Source: Symsagittifera roscoffensis
Taxonomy: Eukaryota; Xenacoelomorpha; Acoela; Convolutidae
DNA: 64,000 bases
Direction of reading: 5' to 3'
NCBI RefSeq assembly: GCF_963678635.1
Contig: NC_087066.1
Location: 48,335,129-48,399,128 of the forward strand
Within the stretch, counting starts at the first letter, position 1; the number at the start of each line of letters is the position of its first letter. Shown here piece after piece: positions 53,190 through 64,000 of this stretch. The notes beneath the pieces are model-generated. The model saw nothing but the letters and a program-made list of their open reading frames with translations. It was not told the DNA's origin and made no database searches. The translations under genes and the position numbers were made by a program.

Positions 53190-55378
53190 CGAGGTCTAAA
53201 AACGGTCAATGCCTAAACAGCAACATAGTACTTAGCACTTAACAGACCAGAAAAACAACTGGCTAGGTCAAGATGGTTAGAAACGAGAAGAATTAAGGTA
53301 ACTGACATCAGCCAGTTGTCAATAGGTACTTTTTCCACGATCCGTCACTGTGTATTGTCTGAGCAAATTTTATAAGACGTTTTAAGGCTTAAGACAATCC
53401 TTGGTGGGCTTGTTAAAGTCAATAGACCATCAGGATCACCAAAATTTCAGCGAGGAACCCTCCGCTCTGTGCGTATCCCCGAGTTAGAGGCCTTATTGTC
53501 CTGCATTGTACTAGACGGAAGGTTCGAACCCTCTGACTAGTTTGTTTTAGGTTTTTAACTTGATTAAGACCGAAAATTCCGGGATCGGAGGGTTAGGTAG
53601 GAATTCTGAAGCCCACTTATCCCAAAGCTCTCGGACCAAAAAGTATTAAATAGAAAGTGTTGGAGGTTTGTGATGTGGGCGAGCAAGAAGATGAAGCCAT
53701 GAATTATGAGTTGACGAAGACGAGACGAGACAGAAGTGGGGAGAAAGGAAAAACTTAATTGTCACTGTGTGTGAAAAATTGACCACGACAACAAAGCTTG
53801 ATCATTGAAAACTTTAAATTTTTTGTTTTAATTAGAATCTGGTCAGACCAGATTTTGGAATTGTTGATATTGTTATTTAAGCAGGTCGAATTACAAGGAA
53901 AAGTTTAGTTTGTTACTACTCAGTTATGCAGGCCTTTAATTGATTTTATTAACTTTTTCAAAACTGCGGCAAAATTTTTGACCTGCATAGGACACAAATT
54001 CACTTTGTACCGACCTGGTAAGATCTGATTACGTTCGCACGAGAAAAGTGGGTACCTCATTTCTGTTTCTAGCCACACAGTTTCGTGGTTTTAAAATTTA
54101 GGGCAAGAGCCTGAGTAAACGATCATACTTTGTGATTAACTCTTAGTTATTTAACGGGTGAGTGGTCGGGTCACGTCCAAAACCTTTTTAAACAGGCAAG
54201 AGCGTAGAGAAATTTTATGATGGAATGAAGCGAGTAGTCAGAAAAGATATTTTACCTAAGACACTCCTCATGGTGCATATTTCGTGAAAATGTTAGAAGG
54301 CAGTATTATGTAGTATGACGCCTTTTATGACACGCGGTGAGTTGAGGTGACGTGGATAATTTTAACTTCTGACGCGGTTTGTAAACTTGTTATGTAACAC
54401 CGGATCACCACTTGAGGATAACAGAGTTTTGCGGTCAATGAGGGAGGACATTGAGGGGACTGTCCGGGGAATATGTGCCATTCCCCAGATTGGCAGAGTG
54501 GAACCTTTCGTTGCAAGCAGTGCACGACGATTAGGGTGGTAATTACGAATTAATGATGAAAAGGAAGCTCAGAATAATCCAGAAATCTATTTTTTTTTTC
54601 AAATTTTCGACTGGGAGTGAAATATTTCGGAGAAACGTCAAACACTGTCAATTTTGACAAACACAACCTGTCAATTACAAAACAACCAGATACAAAAAAC
54701 AGTCGACAAAAAGAGAGAAAAGATGTTATTTCAAAATGGAATGCAGCCAAATCCTCCTATCATGACATGCCGACACGATAAGGAGCTTTCTCACAAAAAA
54801 AAAATGAAAAGTGGAACCAGAAGGTCCACTGGGATATGCGGGAGAGCTCCGAACCCTCCCGAGCAGTAAAAAATAAGACGTATGGTCGTTTTTTCTGGGA
54901 GATGTTGAATTCAAAGGCCCGGTGCCCATGTACTCTCCTAACGAACATTAACCTCCTTTTAGCTACTGTAATGCCCTGAAAGTATTTGATTTAAATCAAC
55001 AACTGATTGGATATTTCAGAGAATGAGTAGATAGGGGCGAGAAAAGTGTAAATCCAACTATAATGAATCTATCACAAAACTGTCATTAAAATCTTTTTAA
55101 ACACGGTTTTAAGCCCTATTTTTAGTTTTAATCGCGTTGTCTCAGCTATGATGTTGTTTTGCATGTAAACGGAAGGTGAATAAAATTAGTGTGGCTGATG
55201 GCCTAAAAACGGTAACGTGATGGTCAGCCCTTAAACAGACCCGAAAATTATCGCGCTAGGTCGAGACGGCGAAAAACGAGTAGAATTAATGTAACTGAAG
55301 TCAGCCAGTCGTGAATAGGGACTTTTCTACGCTCTGTCACTGTGTGATTTTTGGGGGAAAGTTACGCAGAAAGTTACA
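53190..55378 (+). mobile_element. Decayed deletion derivative of the giant-element family
   Basis: Positions 53190-53370 resemble the U5 end of an LTR (AGCCAGTTGTCAATAGG, TCACTGTGTATT). They are followed by a leader module (TTTTTAACTTGATTAAGACC, 53550-53570), and then directly by sequence matching the intact element's 3' untranslated region (GTAGTATGACGCC, GGTGACGTGGATAA). GGGACTGTCCGGGGAATA comes next, then a full-length relic LTR (about 54474-55378). All coding sequence is missing, so it is a relic of a short non-autonomous form or an internal deletion. Confidence 0.65.
54474..55378 (+). repeat. Relic LTR (about 905 bp)
   Basis: It begins TGTGCCATTCCCC after the purine-rich tract and ends GAAAGTTAC(G)CA/GTTACA. 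Blocks homologous to the young LTR are in order, including GAGACGGCGAAAA and CAGCCAGTCGT. Confidence 0.65.
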
Positions 55379-58300
55379 CAAAAATTCTGGCCTGCTGGTG
55401 GGCAGCTCTTGTGTGATTAAACAATAATTGACCTCCTAGCTCCTAATCGAATAAGCACATGCTTGGTTTGTAACCCGGGAACGACATTAGCCGAGGCGGA
55501 AGATCACAAATCTGACAATGACACCGATTTAATTAATGATATACATTTTTCAACCAATAGTTTTTGCAGTTCAAATTGCCACCGGAACCAGCAATGAGCT
55601 TGTTCTGAATAAGCTTTGTAAGAACTTGAGCAAGTGTACCGAGGAACTCATGGCAGGTAGTTTTTTGTAAGCAGAGAATTTCCCTCGCAATACAGGTTTG
55701 TACTCGGCACTATTGTTGATAGAAACTTTTTTCGAAGAAACTTTTATTTATAGAGCCACGGCGAAAAAATTGCAGCTTTGTATAAGTATACGATAGACCC
55801 GTAGCCTCTCGTTACATCAATTTTGTTGAGTGTCTTTCAAATCCGGGTTATTCTGTGCAGGTCTTATTTCTTACGTTATATTTTAGCTTTCCTTTTCTAG
55901 AAAACTCTTAAAATTTCGACTGGAAATAAAACTCCTGACTGTATTCTTGGTTGCTATGATAATTTAGAGAAAACTATATGGTAATTTAGAGATGAATTAT
56001 ATGGTAAGAAAATTATATGGTAACAAACTCAACAAACAGAGAAAAGACCAAACATCATTTTAAGTTCATCGAAACTCTGGGACAAGCTATGCATGATGAT
56101 GATTTTTGAATTTGTTGAACTAATGTTGGATGAAATAGGTATTACAAAAATTTAGTCTTCGCCTGAAACTTTAGGTCCAAACTCTCAGATTATTTCAATC
56201 TTACTTCGGCAGGAGATTGTATAGATCAAAAAATTTCGATATTTGAAATTTTTCCTGAAGATATAACATTTTTTGTACAAAAGTCAGGGCGTAGCTGCAA
56301 TACTACGGAGGTTTCGCAGATGGAAACAGATGAAACTTGTGGTATGACGCTAAAACCACAGAGCTAATTTGCTGTCGTGTTAACAAACGATGAATTGCCT
56401 TTCTAATCAGTCGGCAAACACTAGACCTGTTTTAACCTCAAACTCATCTGGCCGCTATTTAGACCTTCTTGTCTTCTGGATTTTTCTACGCTTCTGTCCT
56501 CGATGATTCGTTCAACAAGTTTCTTAAGCCTGTTGGATTTTCTGGGGTGTTAGGGTTTTCAGCAGACCAATTTTCAGCATTTCATTCTTTTAGCGAGCTC
56601 AGAACAATTATCACGTCAGAAAGTTAATTTCAAACACCGCATAGTCATTATGCGCGCAAATCTTCGTTTGGCCGCTAATTCAGACTATTATGTTTTTGAA
56701 GTTATAGTTTTGTTGACAAATTGTGAGATAATTGTCCTAATTGGGGAAGCTTGACAAAAAACTGGGCGTTTTTGTTTGCATGTCAGTCAATCATGCGTCA
56801 GTTTTTTACTCTAGCCTGCTAAAAGATTCGTTTTTCTTTTTTTATGCTAAAAATTTGGTCTGCTAAACTTTCGGTCCCCATATTCTCATTTTTTTTCTCT
56901 GTAATTGCAAAATTTGGAACAGCGGTACGTCTTTGCGCTGATATGGGTAGTGCAACTATGTAATTAGTGCTATAAAAAAATTTTCTACTAACTTTATGAC
57001 TGCAATTTTTCAAGTGTTCGTGAAACGGCTCAACCGGAATTAAGCAAATACCTAATTTTTTATTACGATTCAAAATTAACACGCTTTTAATTAGTCATAA
57101 TTTTTTTTTGTTGCTTTACGGAGCTTCAAGTAGATTAAAAAAATAACTGAAGTCAGCTTCAGTTTAAAAAATTATAGTTTGGTCACCAACTGATACTCGA
57201 AAAGTTTAAAATTTTGATGGTTTCGGGTTTCGCTCTGACAAGGAGTTTAACTTAAAGACGTTATCATTAATTCTTTTTCAAGATCTAACCTTTGCTTTTC
57301 CAGAAAAAAACCTCTCCGGCTCTCTGTATTATTCTCCTCCTTGAAAATAAGTGTTTACATTCATGACTGCGCTGCATATTGGTTTTGAGCTCGGCTCATT
57401 GGCGAATAAATAAAATGGAAATCATCATTGATTAACACCTTCATAGTGTTTGACATTTTATTACTATTATAACTTTTAAATGACCAATTCGCAGGTCAAA
57501 AAATCTCTCGCAGCCTACAAACTTCTTCTTTTGAATGTTTTTCTCGCTTCTTTATTTCCAAGTTTCTACTCCGCCTCCACCAGCATCTTGAGGTATTCTT
57601 TTTCCTCCCTTACCTAGATGGCAGAGTAAAGAAAGGCTTCTATAATGCCTTGCTACATATTTGACTCGCGCAAGTGAGTCGGCAACCAAGAGACCTGTTC
57701 AGTCTTTAAACTCTTTTACCCCCTCATTAAACCTTTCTACTAATGAAGTTTTTTCGCTTTTTTCTCTTGTCATTATTTCCAATAGTTGTTGATGCCTGCT
57801 GGGTAATCTGTTGTTTTTCTCTGTAATTGCAAAGTTTCGTTCACCGGTACTTCTTTGCGCTGGAATGGTAAAAGCTCTTCTCTGTTTGTTACAAGATGAA
57901 AAATTTCAGCAGTACTGAGATTTCATGCTTGCAAAAATCCAAAAGTTGAGTCGGAAGTCAGCAATTAATACAATTAAATAACATTTTAAGTTTGATACGC
58001 TTTGAATTAGTCACATAAATATTTAAAGTTAAGCTGAGGTTCACTTCGATTCAAATACAAAACTGAAACTAGGAGATTCTGAATTTTGTTTTTTTGATTG
58101 TACCGGGTTTGCCCGTCTTCCTCTTGCATATCGCTAATATCAGCTGAGCGAGATTATGAATTTTCTGAGCTCCGTGTTTGCATGCTTGCCATATAATCTC
58201 CACAATTGTATACAACAAATTTCTCTCGCTTGATATTTTTCTTAATAACATTATTGTTAACTGCTGATGTAAATTTTCAGTTATTAGAAGGTTTCGAAAT

Positions 58301-58640
58301 AGTTCAAGGTTTAAATTTGACTTTTTCCCTAAAAAAAACTCGGTGTCCCTATTTTAATCTCCGCCTTGAAAAAAGACAGTTCGAATTCACAATTGAGCTG
58401 TATAATGACTTTGAGCACTATTTTTTGGTAAAAATTTAAATTATTTTCCATAAGGCCGATTCCATGAATGATTTGACTGCTCTGTAAGGTCTATGAAAAT
58501 ATTTTCTTTATAGAAAAAATTTGAAGAAATTTTCAGAATTTTTTTAGACATGCCTATAAATAGTGGTATGTCTATTTATAGCCCCGTCCACAAAATAGCC
58601 CCGTCCACAATTGCGGTAAAATTCTACAACAAACTCAATT
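55379..58640. repeat. AT-rich region with a diverged ~0.9-kb direct duplication
   Basis: No gene seen. Blocks at about 56400-57250 reappear in order at about 57660-58110: GTCGGCAA(A/C)…AGACCTGTT, TTTTTCTCTGTAATTGCAAA, GGTAC(G/T)TCTTTGCGCTG, ACGCTTT(T/G)AATTAGTCA, and CGGGTTT(C/G)(C/G). The copies are too diverged to date. Confidence 0.45.
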
Positions 58641-60600
58641 ACTTAATTAATCAAAATTTTTGTTCATCATACAACCTTTCAAGTACTTTTTAAAAACTTT
58701 ATTTCGTTATCGCGTATCAATTGACATAACGTTTACCCGGAGTCACTTAAGACGATTATGCAAAATCGATCACGCGTACTGACAAGAAGTACATTACAAT
58801 CAATCAATTTTATACAGGTAAAAAGACAGGTAATACCATTGTTGTTTTTCACTTCACGAATTTTGAGTTTAGGCTGTTAAAGAGAGCTCACTCACCAAAT
58901 CAAATTGATTGAACTAAAAAGAAACCCCGACCCGAGTCGACATTTTCAGCCCAGTTTCAAGCAAGATTTGGACGTTTTGAACATGTTTTTATGACGATTA
59001 CGCGGTTTTGAGCCGTTTTTTAGAGAATTGAGCGCACAAGCTTTGAGCAGCTTGAGTGCAATCTTCTGAAGAACTGCTCAAACCGTTCAAATCATGTGCG
59101 GTTTTTGAGCGGGATCTCGGCTAGGAAAGGGAATCAGTAGAAGAGTCAATCCTTATTCTCGCAATTCCCAGAACCTGAAATAGTAAATCACATTCAAATG
59201 TTTTCTCGATGTCGATTTTGAAGTGACTTCTCACAAAGTCCAGTTCCAATTTGCTTTAGGGTTCAAATAAATGGGCATGGCTAAAATCAGAGTTTATAGA
59301 CAGATAGAATCCGAGGTTCAAAATACACTTGAAGTTCGATATTAAGCATCTGTCATTCCTTAACTGTTCACTAATTGTAGTTTGTGCTAAGATGTGTTTA
59401 TCCGACCCCGGATTAATCTTGCAGAGAAAATCAGTACTGTTGCAGTACTGTTACATTTAAAAAAACAGTACTGATAAATCAGCATTGTACCAACACTGTT
59501 ACAGAGATAAATCAGCATTGTAACAGCACTGAAAATTGCAAAAATAGCCTTAAAATGCAATAGAAATTCTGAAAAATCTCAAAAACAGCGCCAAAAATTG
59601 CAAATACAGCGCTGAAAGAATGAATTAAAATTACTTGCCGTTTTTTTTCCACCATAAAACAACCTTTCCAGGCAAATCTAGTTGCTCAAGCTTTCTGATT
59701 ATCAAAGCTTATTCATTTCTATTTTATTTAGCATCAAAACTGCGTTTGCAGGCGGTTTTCAGCTGATTTTAGTTGTGGGGGTGAATCAAAATTTTGAAAA
59801 AAAATGTTTTGCCTTTTTTTTATCCAAAAGTTACCCTTTCCAGACTAAGATAATTGCTCAGGCCTTCTGACTATTAAAGCTTACGCGGGTTGGAATCGCA
59901 AGGCAATTCAGAAATTTATTATAGATTTTTTATTTTTGCATCCATATTATTCATTATCGACTAATATTTTTCCATCAAAAAAATTGTAATTCTAAGATTT
60001 TCCGAATCTTTTTTTAAAAAAACATACAAAACTATCGGTTTTCAAATTCAGTTATAAAATAATTAATAATTAGACTAATTATGATTAGAAAAAAGACAAA
60101 TGAAATCATAAAATCAAATTGCAAAGTGAAATTATAAAAAATCAATGAAAATGTGCGCATAACCAAAAATCATCAGAATAAAACACAGTGGAAAAAATTT
60201 CAGATGGTTATCAGTGTCAGATTACTGCAAAAAAAGCAGTCTTTAAACTCGGGTTTGCTCCCCGGTTGTTCCTTAATAACTAGAAGCTGCGGGGCTTAGA
60301 TGTCCCCACTGTAGTATCGATTAAAAACTAGAGCAAGACTTAGAACGACTAGTTTCCTTATTTCTGTACACTTCAGAGGCCTCATGCATAATAACGAAGC
60401 CATTACGAGGCCAAACTGTGCGTTCATTTCTCAACGATCGACATAATAATTTCCATCAAACATTTTTTATACCCCATTGAAGATATTGACTTTCTGAGTT
60501 CAAATGTAGGAAGATATTTTACCTCCGATCATTTTTTGTAAAGTTCTGGGGGTTTGAAAATTGCCAATTTAGCCATGTTCTGGACTAAGTTATGCGCGCG
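58641..60600. other. AT-rich noncoding sequence with short repeats
   Basis: Nothing coding is seen. CAGTACTG/CAGCACTG/CAACACTG palindrome-like repeats occur at 59430-59535. A direct repeat of about 60 bp (CTTTCCAG…TTGCTCA(A/G)…TTCTGA…ATTA) occurs at about 59660-59715 and 59830-59885. Confidence 0.35.
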
Positions 60601-60609
60601 TTAAAGAGT

Positions 60610-61330
60610 TTGTTCATATTGCTCAGAGCGTAACGCGAATTTTTTATGCGTGGCGAATTATCCCGCACAACAAAATAGTTCCAAATTGAATTGAGGCTAG
60701 CTAATTGTTGATCGTATTAATTTCGTACGAAACAAAGTTTTACAATTGATATTGTCCAAAATGTATAGATTTTCAATATTTTCTTTTCCCAAAAACTATT
60801 TGATATGAATTAAGGGACAGTCGGAACATTCAGGGCTTTGCCTTGATATATAAACAGTCTTGTTTACGTAATTCTGATTTTCGACTTCAAGATTTGGCGG
60901 TTTGTAGATATGATTGTTTGTTGAATATCCGCTGGCAATTTGTTTCAATGCGCAAACTATCTGGCATTGCAAACATTATCCGCACTCATAATTATTCCAA
61001 AGTGAATTGAGACAAGCTAATTGGTTTTATTAATTCCATAAACGACTCAAATTTTAACACATATAATCAACCTAAAATTCGTAGTTTGTCAATATTTCAC
61101 TTACCAAAAACTATTCGAGACCAATTATTGGGCAGTAGGAACGTTCAGGGATTTGCCCTGATACCAGAAGTCTCAGCTCAAATACTGCCCTACTGACGTG
61201 AATTCTGTCTCAGCTTGTCTCAAACACTGCCCTCGTAATTTGAATTCAATCTCAGCTCTTCTCAAATACTGCTCTCTTGAATTAAAATCAATCTCAAATA
61301 GCCCTTTAACCCCAAATAAAGATTTCATTC
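60610..61330. repeat. Diverged ~300-bp duplication and ~45-bp tandem repeat
   Basis: GAATTGAG(G/A)C(T/A)AGCTAATTG and AACATTCAGGGCTTTGCC(T/C)TGATA-like blocks occur at about 60685-60850 and again at about 61005-61165. From 61170 to 61320 about three units built on TCTCAGCT…CTCAAATACTGCCCT follow. Confidence 0.5.
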
Positions 61331-62749
61331 GTTGACTGTGTTTCGAACAATCCCAAAAAATTGAACAAATTGAGTAAAATTTTCGGGTGATTGATACTAA
61401 AAGTTGACATACACCGATTTAGTTAACCAATGTTTTAAGATTTGTTTGTGGATTCCGCTGATAATGGTTAAGTCCTTGCTTCTAATTTTTGCATTGCTAT
61501 AGATAACGATTCCTCTTCTACCTTTTAATTGTTTTAATTGCTCATATGCAAGTTCAGTTATGAATTGTTTAAAAACTTTGGCGGATTCCGCTTACATAGT
61601 TTACATTTATCAATTACAAATTTATCAATTAGTCTGAAAATGGCAACAGAACTTTTGTCTAATCTTTCAATTTAGTGTAAATTTGAACCGAAAATTACAA
61701 AGTTTAAAGCTTCTGGCGACAAAAGTTGAAATTTTACTTTGGAAAACATCACAGCTTAATAATAATTAAAAATAAAACGGTTTAAAATAATAAGAAGAAA
61801 ACGATACTAGTCATAAACATAAGAATGATCATAAAAACAATCAGAAACATCTTAATGATTTTGTAACTATTAAATCAAAACACAAAAAGCGTTTTAGCAC
61901 CTGGAGTCACACTACTCTGGATCGCAGTACTAAACTTCAAAGCAATGAAGCGAATAACCCTCATGTCTACCCTCGCAGGGAATAGGGGATCTAGATTAAG
62001 CGTTGATAATATACGCAAGCTCAATAAGTTATTACAAAAAAGTATAGGTGTTTCGAATTTGCTCCAGCTTTCACTACATATTCAATGCAGAGTTTTCTTG
62101 GAAATTTAAGAAAACGTTTGGTGAAATTTTGTTTAATCGATTGTACTGGTACCATAGTGAAGACTGCTACAAGAACCATTTCTCATTGAGAACAAACGCG
62201 TATACTGGCTGTTAAAAGTTTTGGGACAAAAATTGCTTTCTTACGAACTGACTGCGCCTCAGATAAAAAAAACTGGTTTACCCGACTTCGTTTATCTACA
62301 CGCCTATATTGTGGTGCTCATCAAAAACAAAGCTAAGACTACTGAGTTATGTTGGCACTGCGCTTAGACTTTCATAGAAGAAACATTGCTTCTCTATCGT
62401 GATTTTCCCTGAAAACTCAAACAAATCGAAGACTTGTCTAAAAATTGCTGTAGCTGCGACAAAAGAATTATCAAAAACTCTCAATCAATCTGCAACTCTT
62501 CCAGGATGCGCTTGAGCGGAATTAGAAGCAAATAGAGGAACAAAGTGCCAAACACGGAGCGAGCCACGTGGTACAGCCTATAGAGAATGTGAATACAAAT
62601 TGAAACACTTCCTATGGTTGAAACCTCCAGAAATCTTTATTTAGCCAGTGTCCAGCAATCACATCAGAATCAATCTATTTTTTTTTTTCAAATTTGAGAA
62701 GAATTGAGACAAATTTAATTTAAAATTTCAGTTCACCACTATGCAGTGT
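61331..62749. other. AT-rich noncoding sequence
   Basis: I see no gene, RNA gene or clear repeat, apart from the recurring short motif GGATTCCGC(T) also seen at 61427, 61587 and 63410-63560. Confidence 0.3.
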
Positions 62750-63350
62750 AAGGGAACGTTGAGGACAGCAGTGTAAGCATTTTTTGCTAAATTTTTTTGA
62801 GCAATAAAAAATTTTATTTTGTTAGAAAAAAAATCATTCTTAACACAAACCACGTTGCTAGGTTTTAAATACCCATGGAACTATTTCAGGAAAATTTTGA
62901 AAAAAAAAATTGTTTCGATGGAAAAATGCTTTTTATAAAATTTTCATACATGAAAATTGTATGATAAGTATTTTTTACTAATTTTTTTGAGCAAAAAAAA
63001 ACTTTTTTTTCTTAGAAAAAAACTCATTGGTAACACAAACGACTTAAATAATTTTGAACCACCATTAAACTTTTTTAAAAATTATTTTGACAGTTTTACT
63101 TCGGCGAAACAAAAAAGCTTATTAAAATGGAAATTGTACGATAACACTTTTTTCTCGTTTTTTTTTTGTGTGAAAAGAACTCATTCCTAAAAAAAATGAC
63201 GTAATTAAGCTTAAAACACCCTAAAAACAGTTTCTAGGCTTTTTTGAAAATTTTAATATTGGTTGAAAAAAATGTTTATTATAAAATTTTCGTGAACGGA
63301 AATTGTACGATAAGCGTTTTTTCCATAGACTCCGTGAACGGAATTGTACG
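62750..63350. repeat. Tandem repeat, about 185-bp units
   Basis: Three and a half imperfect units, each with GGAAATTGTACGATAA-like, TTTTTTGAGCAA, TTAGAAAAAAA(C/A)TCATT and TAACACAAAC(C/G)AC blocks. The ORF at 62957-63190 lies inside and is incidental. Confidence 0.55.
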
Positions 63351-64000
63351 AAAAGCAATTTCGGTCTAGGGAGGTCAACCCGGGTTCTGTTGAAAGGCAA
63401 ATTTGAGGAATCCGTAGCAGTATTTGTGGAATCTGGAACAGTTTATGAAATGCGCAAACAAATATTAAAACATGTATAAAGTAAAATTGAGCAGTTACTC
63501 TAGGCGGAAAACGCAAATTGTAAGCGGAATCCGCAAAATGTTAGCGTAATCAGCAAATGGCAAGCGGAGTCCAGTTACATTTAAACACTCAATTGACTGG
63601 GGAACGGCCTATTAGCAGGTGTGTCGTGATTGAGCACATTCTTCCTAAATTCACATTATGTTTTATTTAAGTTAAAATCAGATTTGCAAACTGAAACGTT
63701 TTTTTCTTCTTCAAAAAGACAAAGTTTTTTCCTCAATTTTTTTTCTGGGGAAACCAGTTTCAGATTAGTTTCAGCTTTAGCTTTACTTTTTGGATCAGTA
63801 ATACCCTAGAGATTGAGTCAGTTTTGACCAGAATTTAGATAAAACTAGTTTTGTTTCTGACGTTTTTGTACAATCTTTTAAGATCAGCAATAGTTGAGAA
63901 GAGACCGCGACGTCTTACCGACCTACAAAATATGCATTTTTACCCGATTCGATAAAAAAAAATTTGTTGACAGGTGTAATGACGCCGTTTAGTCTGATAA
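63351..64000. other. Right end of window, no gene
   Basis: AT-rich. A short run of about three 22-bp units built on GTAAGCGGAATCCGCAAA lies at 63505-63570. Nothing else identified. Confidence 0.35.

Noticed and set aside
58206-58439. 77-codon plus-strand ORF
   Set aside because: Lies in AT-rich repeat-derived sequence, has no recognisable motif and no splice or promoter context.

Overview
This is nuclear DNA of an animal, most likely an invertebrate. It is AT-rich, carries protein-coding genes with canonical GT-AG introns, and is packed with diverged interspersed and tandem repeats. Two minus-strand genes are recognisable metazoan orthologues (JKAMP and RUNDC3). The species cannot be named from the sequence; I saw no bacterial operon structure, rRNA gene or functional tRNA gene.

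Layout. (1) Positions 52-13287 hold, on the minus strand, a ten-exon gene for a protein of at least 1,241 residues that I do not recognise. It has an acidic N-terminus, a coiled coil and a serine-rich C-terminal part, and runs off the left edge. All exon phases agree. Its introns carry tRNA-related SINE-like repeats, short hairpin repeats and an old LTR fragment. (2) Positions 15962-21979 hold RUNDC3 (two coding exons, minus strand) with a 4.6-kb repeat-filled intron. (3) Positions 22322-23671 hold a single-exon JKAMP gene on the same strand, only about 340 bp upstream of the RUNDC3 start codon. (4) Positions 23922-50882 are one giant LTR retrotransposon of 26,961 bp in plus orientation, with two 921-bp LTRs that differ at only 7 positions by my reading. 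(5) Positions 50883-64000 have no intact gene: fragments of older LTRs of the same family, a dead non-LTR-type reverse transcriptase on the minus strand, a small deletion derivative of the giant element, and about 8.6 kb of AT-rich diverged repeats.

The giant element is the main object of interest. After the 5' LTR comes a 7.5-kb leader. It contains a 4.1-kb mosaic tandem array in which the U5 end of the LTR plus the presumptive primer-binding site is present three times, a 685-bp duplication, a 25-bp minisatellite, and many copies of the decamer CCGGARGGGT. Then come gag (capsid and coiled coil, no visible zinc knuckle), a protease fragment, Ty3/gypsy-type reverse transcriptase-RNase H, and integrase. 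The integrase ORF continues into a long acidic tail and ends in a macro (ADP-ribose-binding-like) domain whose usual binding loops are changed. A second coding block of about 8.3 kb (40798-49141) follows. It encodes a coiled-coil segment, a truncated SGNH-hydrolase-like segment and some 2,000 residues of unrecognised protein, with no sign of an envelope glycoprotein. A splice-acceptor-like site precedes this block.

Both coding blocks of this copy are broken by stops, frame changes and apparent small deletions, although the LTRs are almost identical. The copy is therefore either young but defective (perhaps mobilised in trans) or affected by assembly errors. I find no clean target-site duplication, and the right flank is itself part of an older related LTR.
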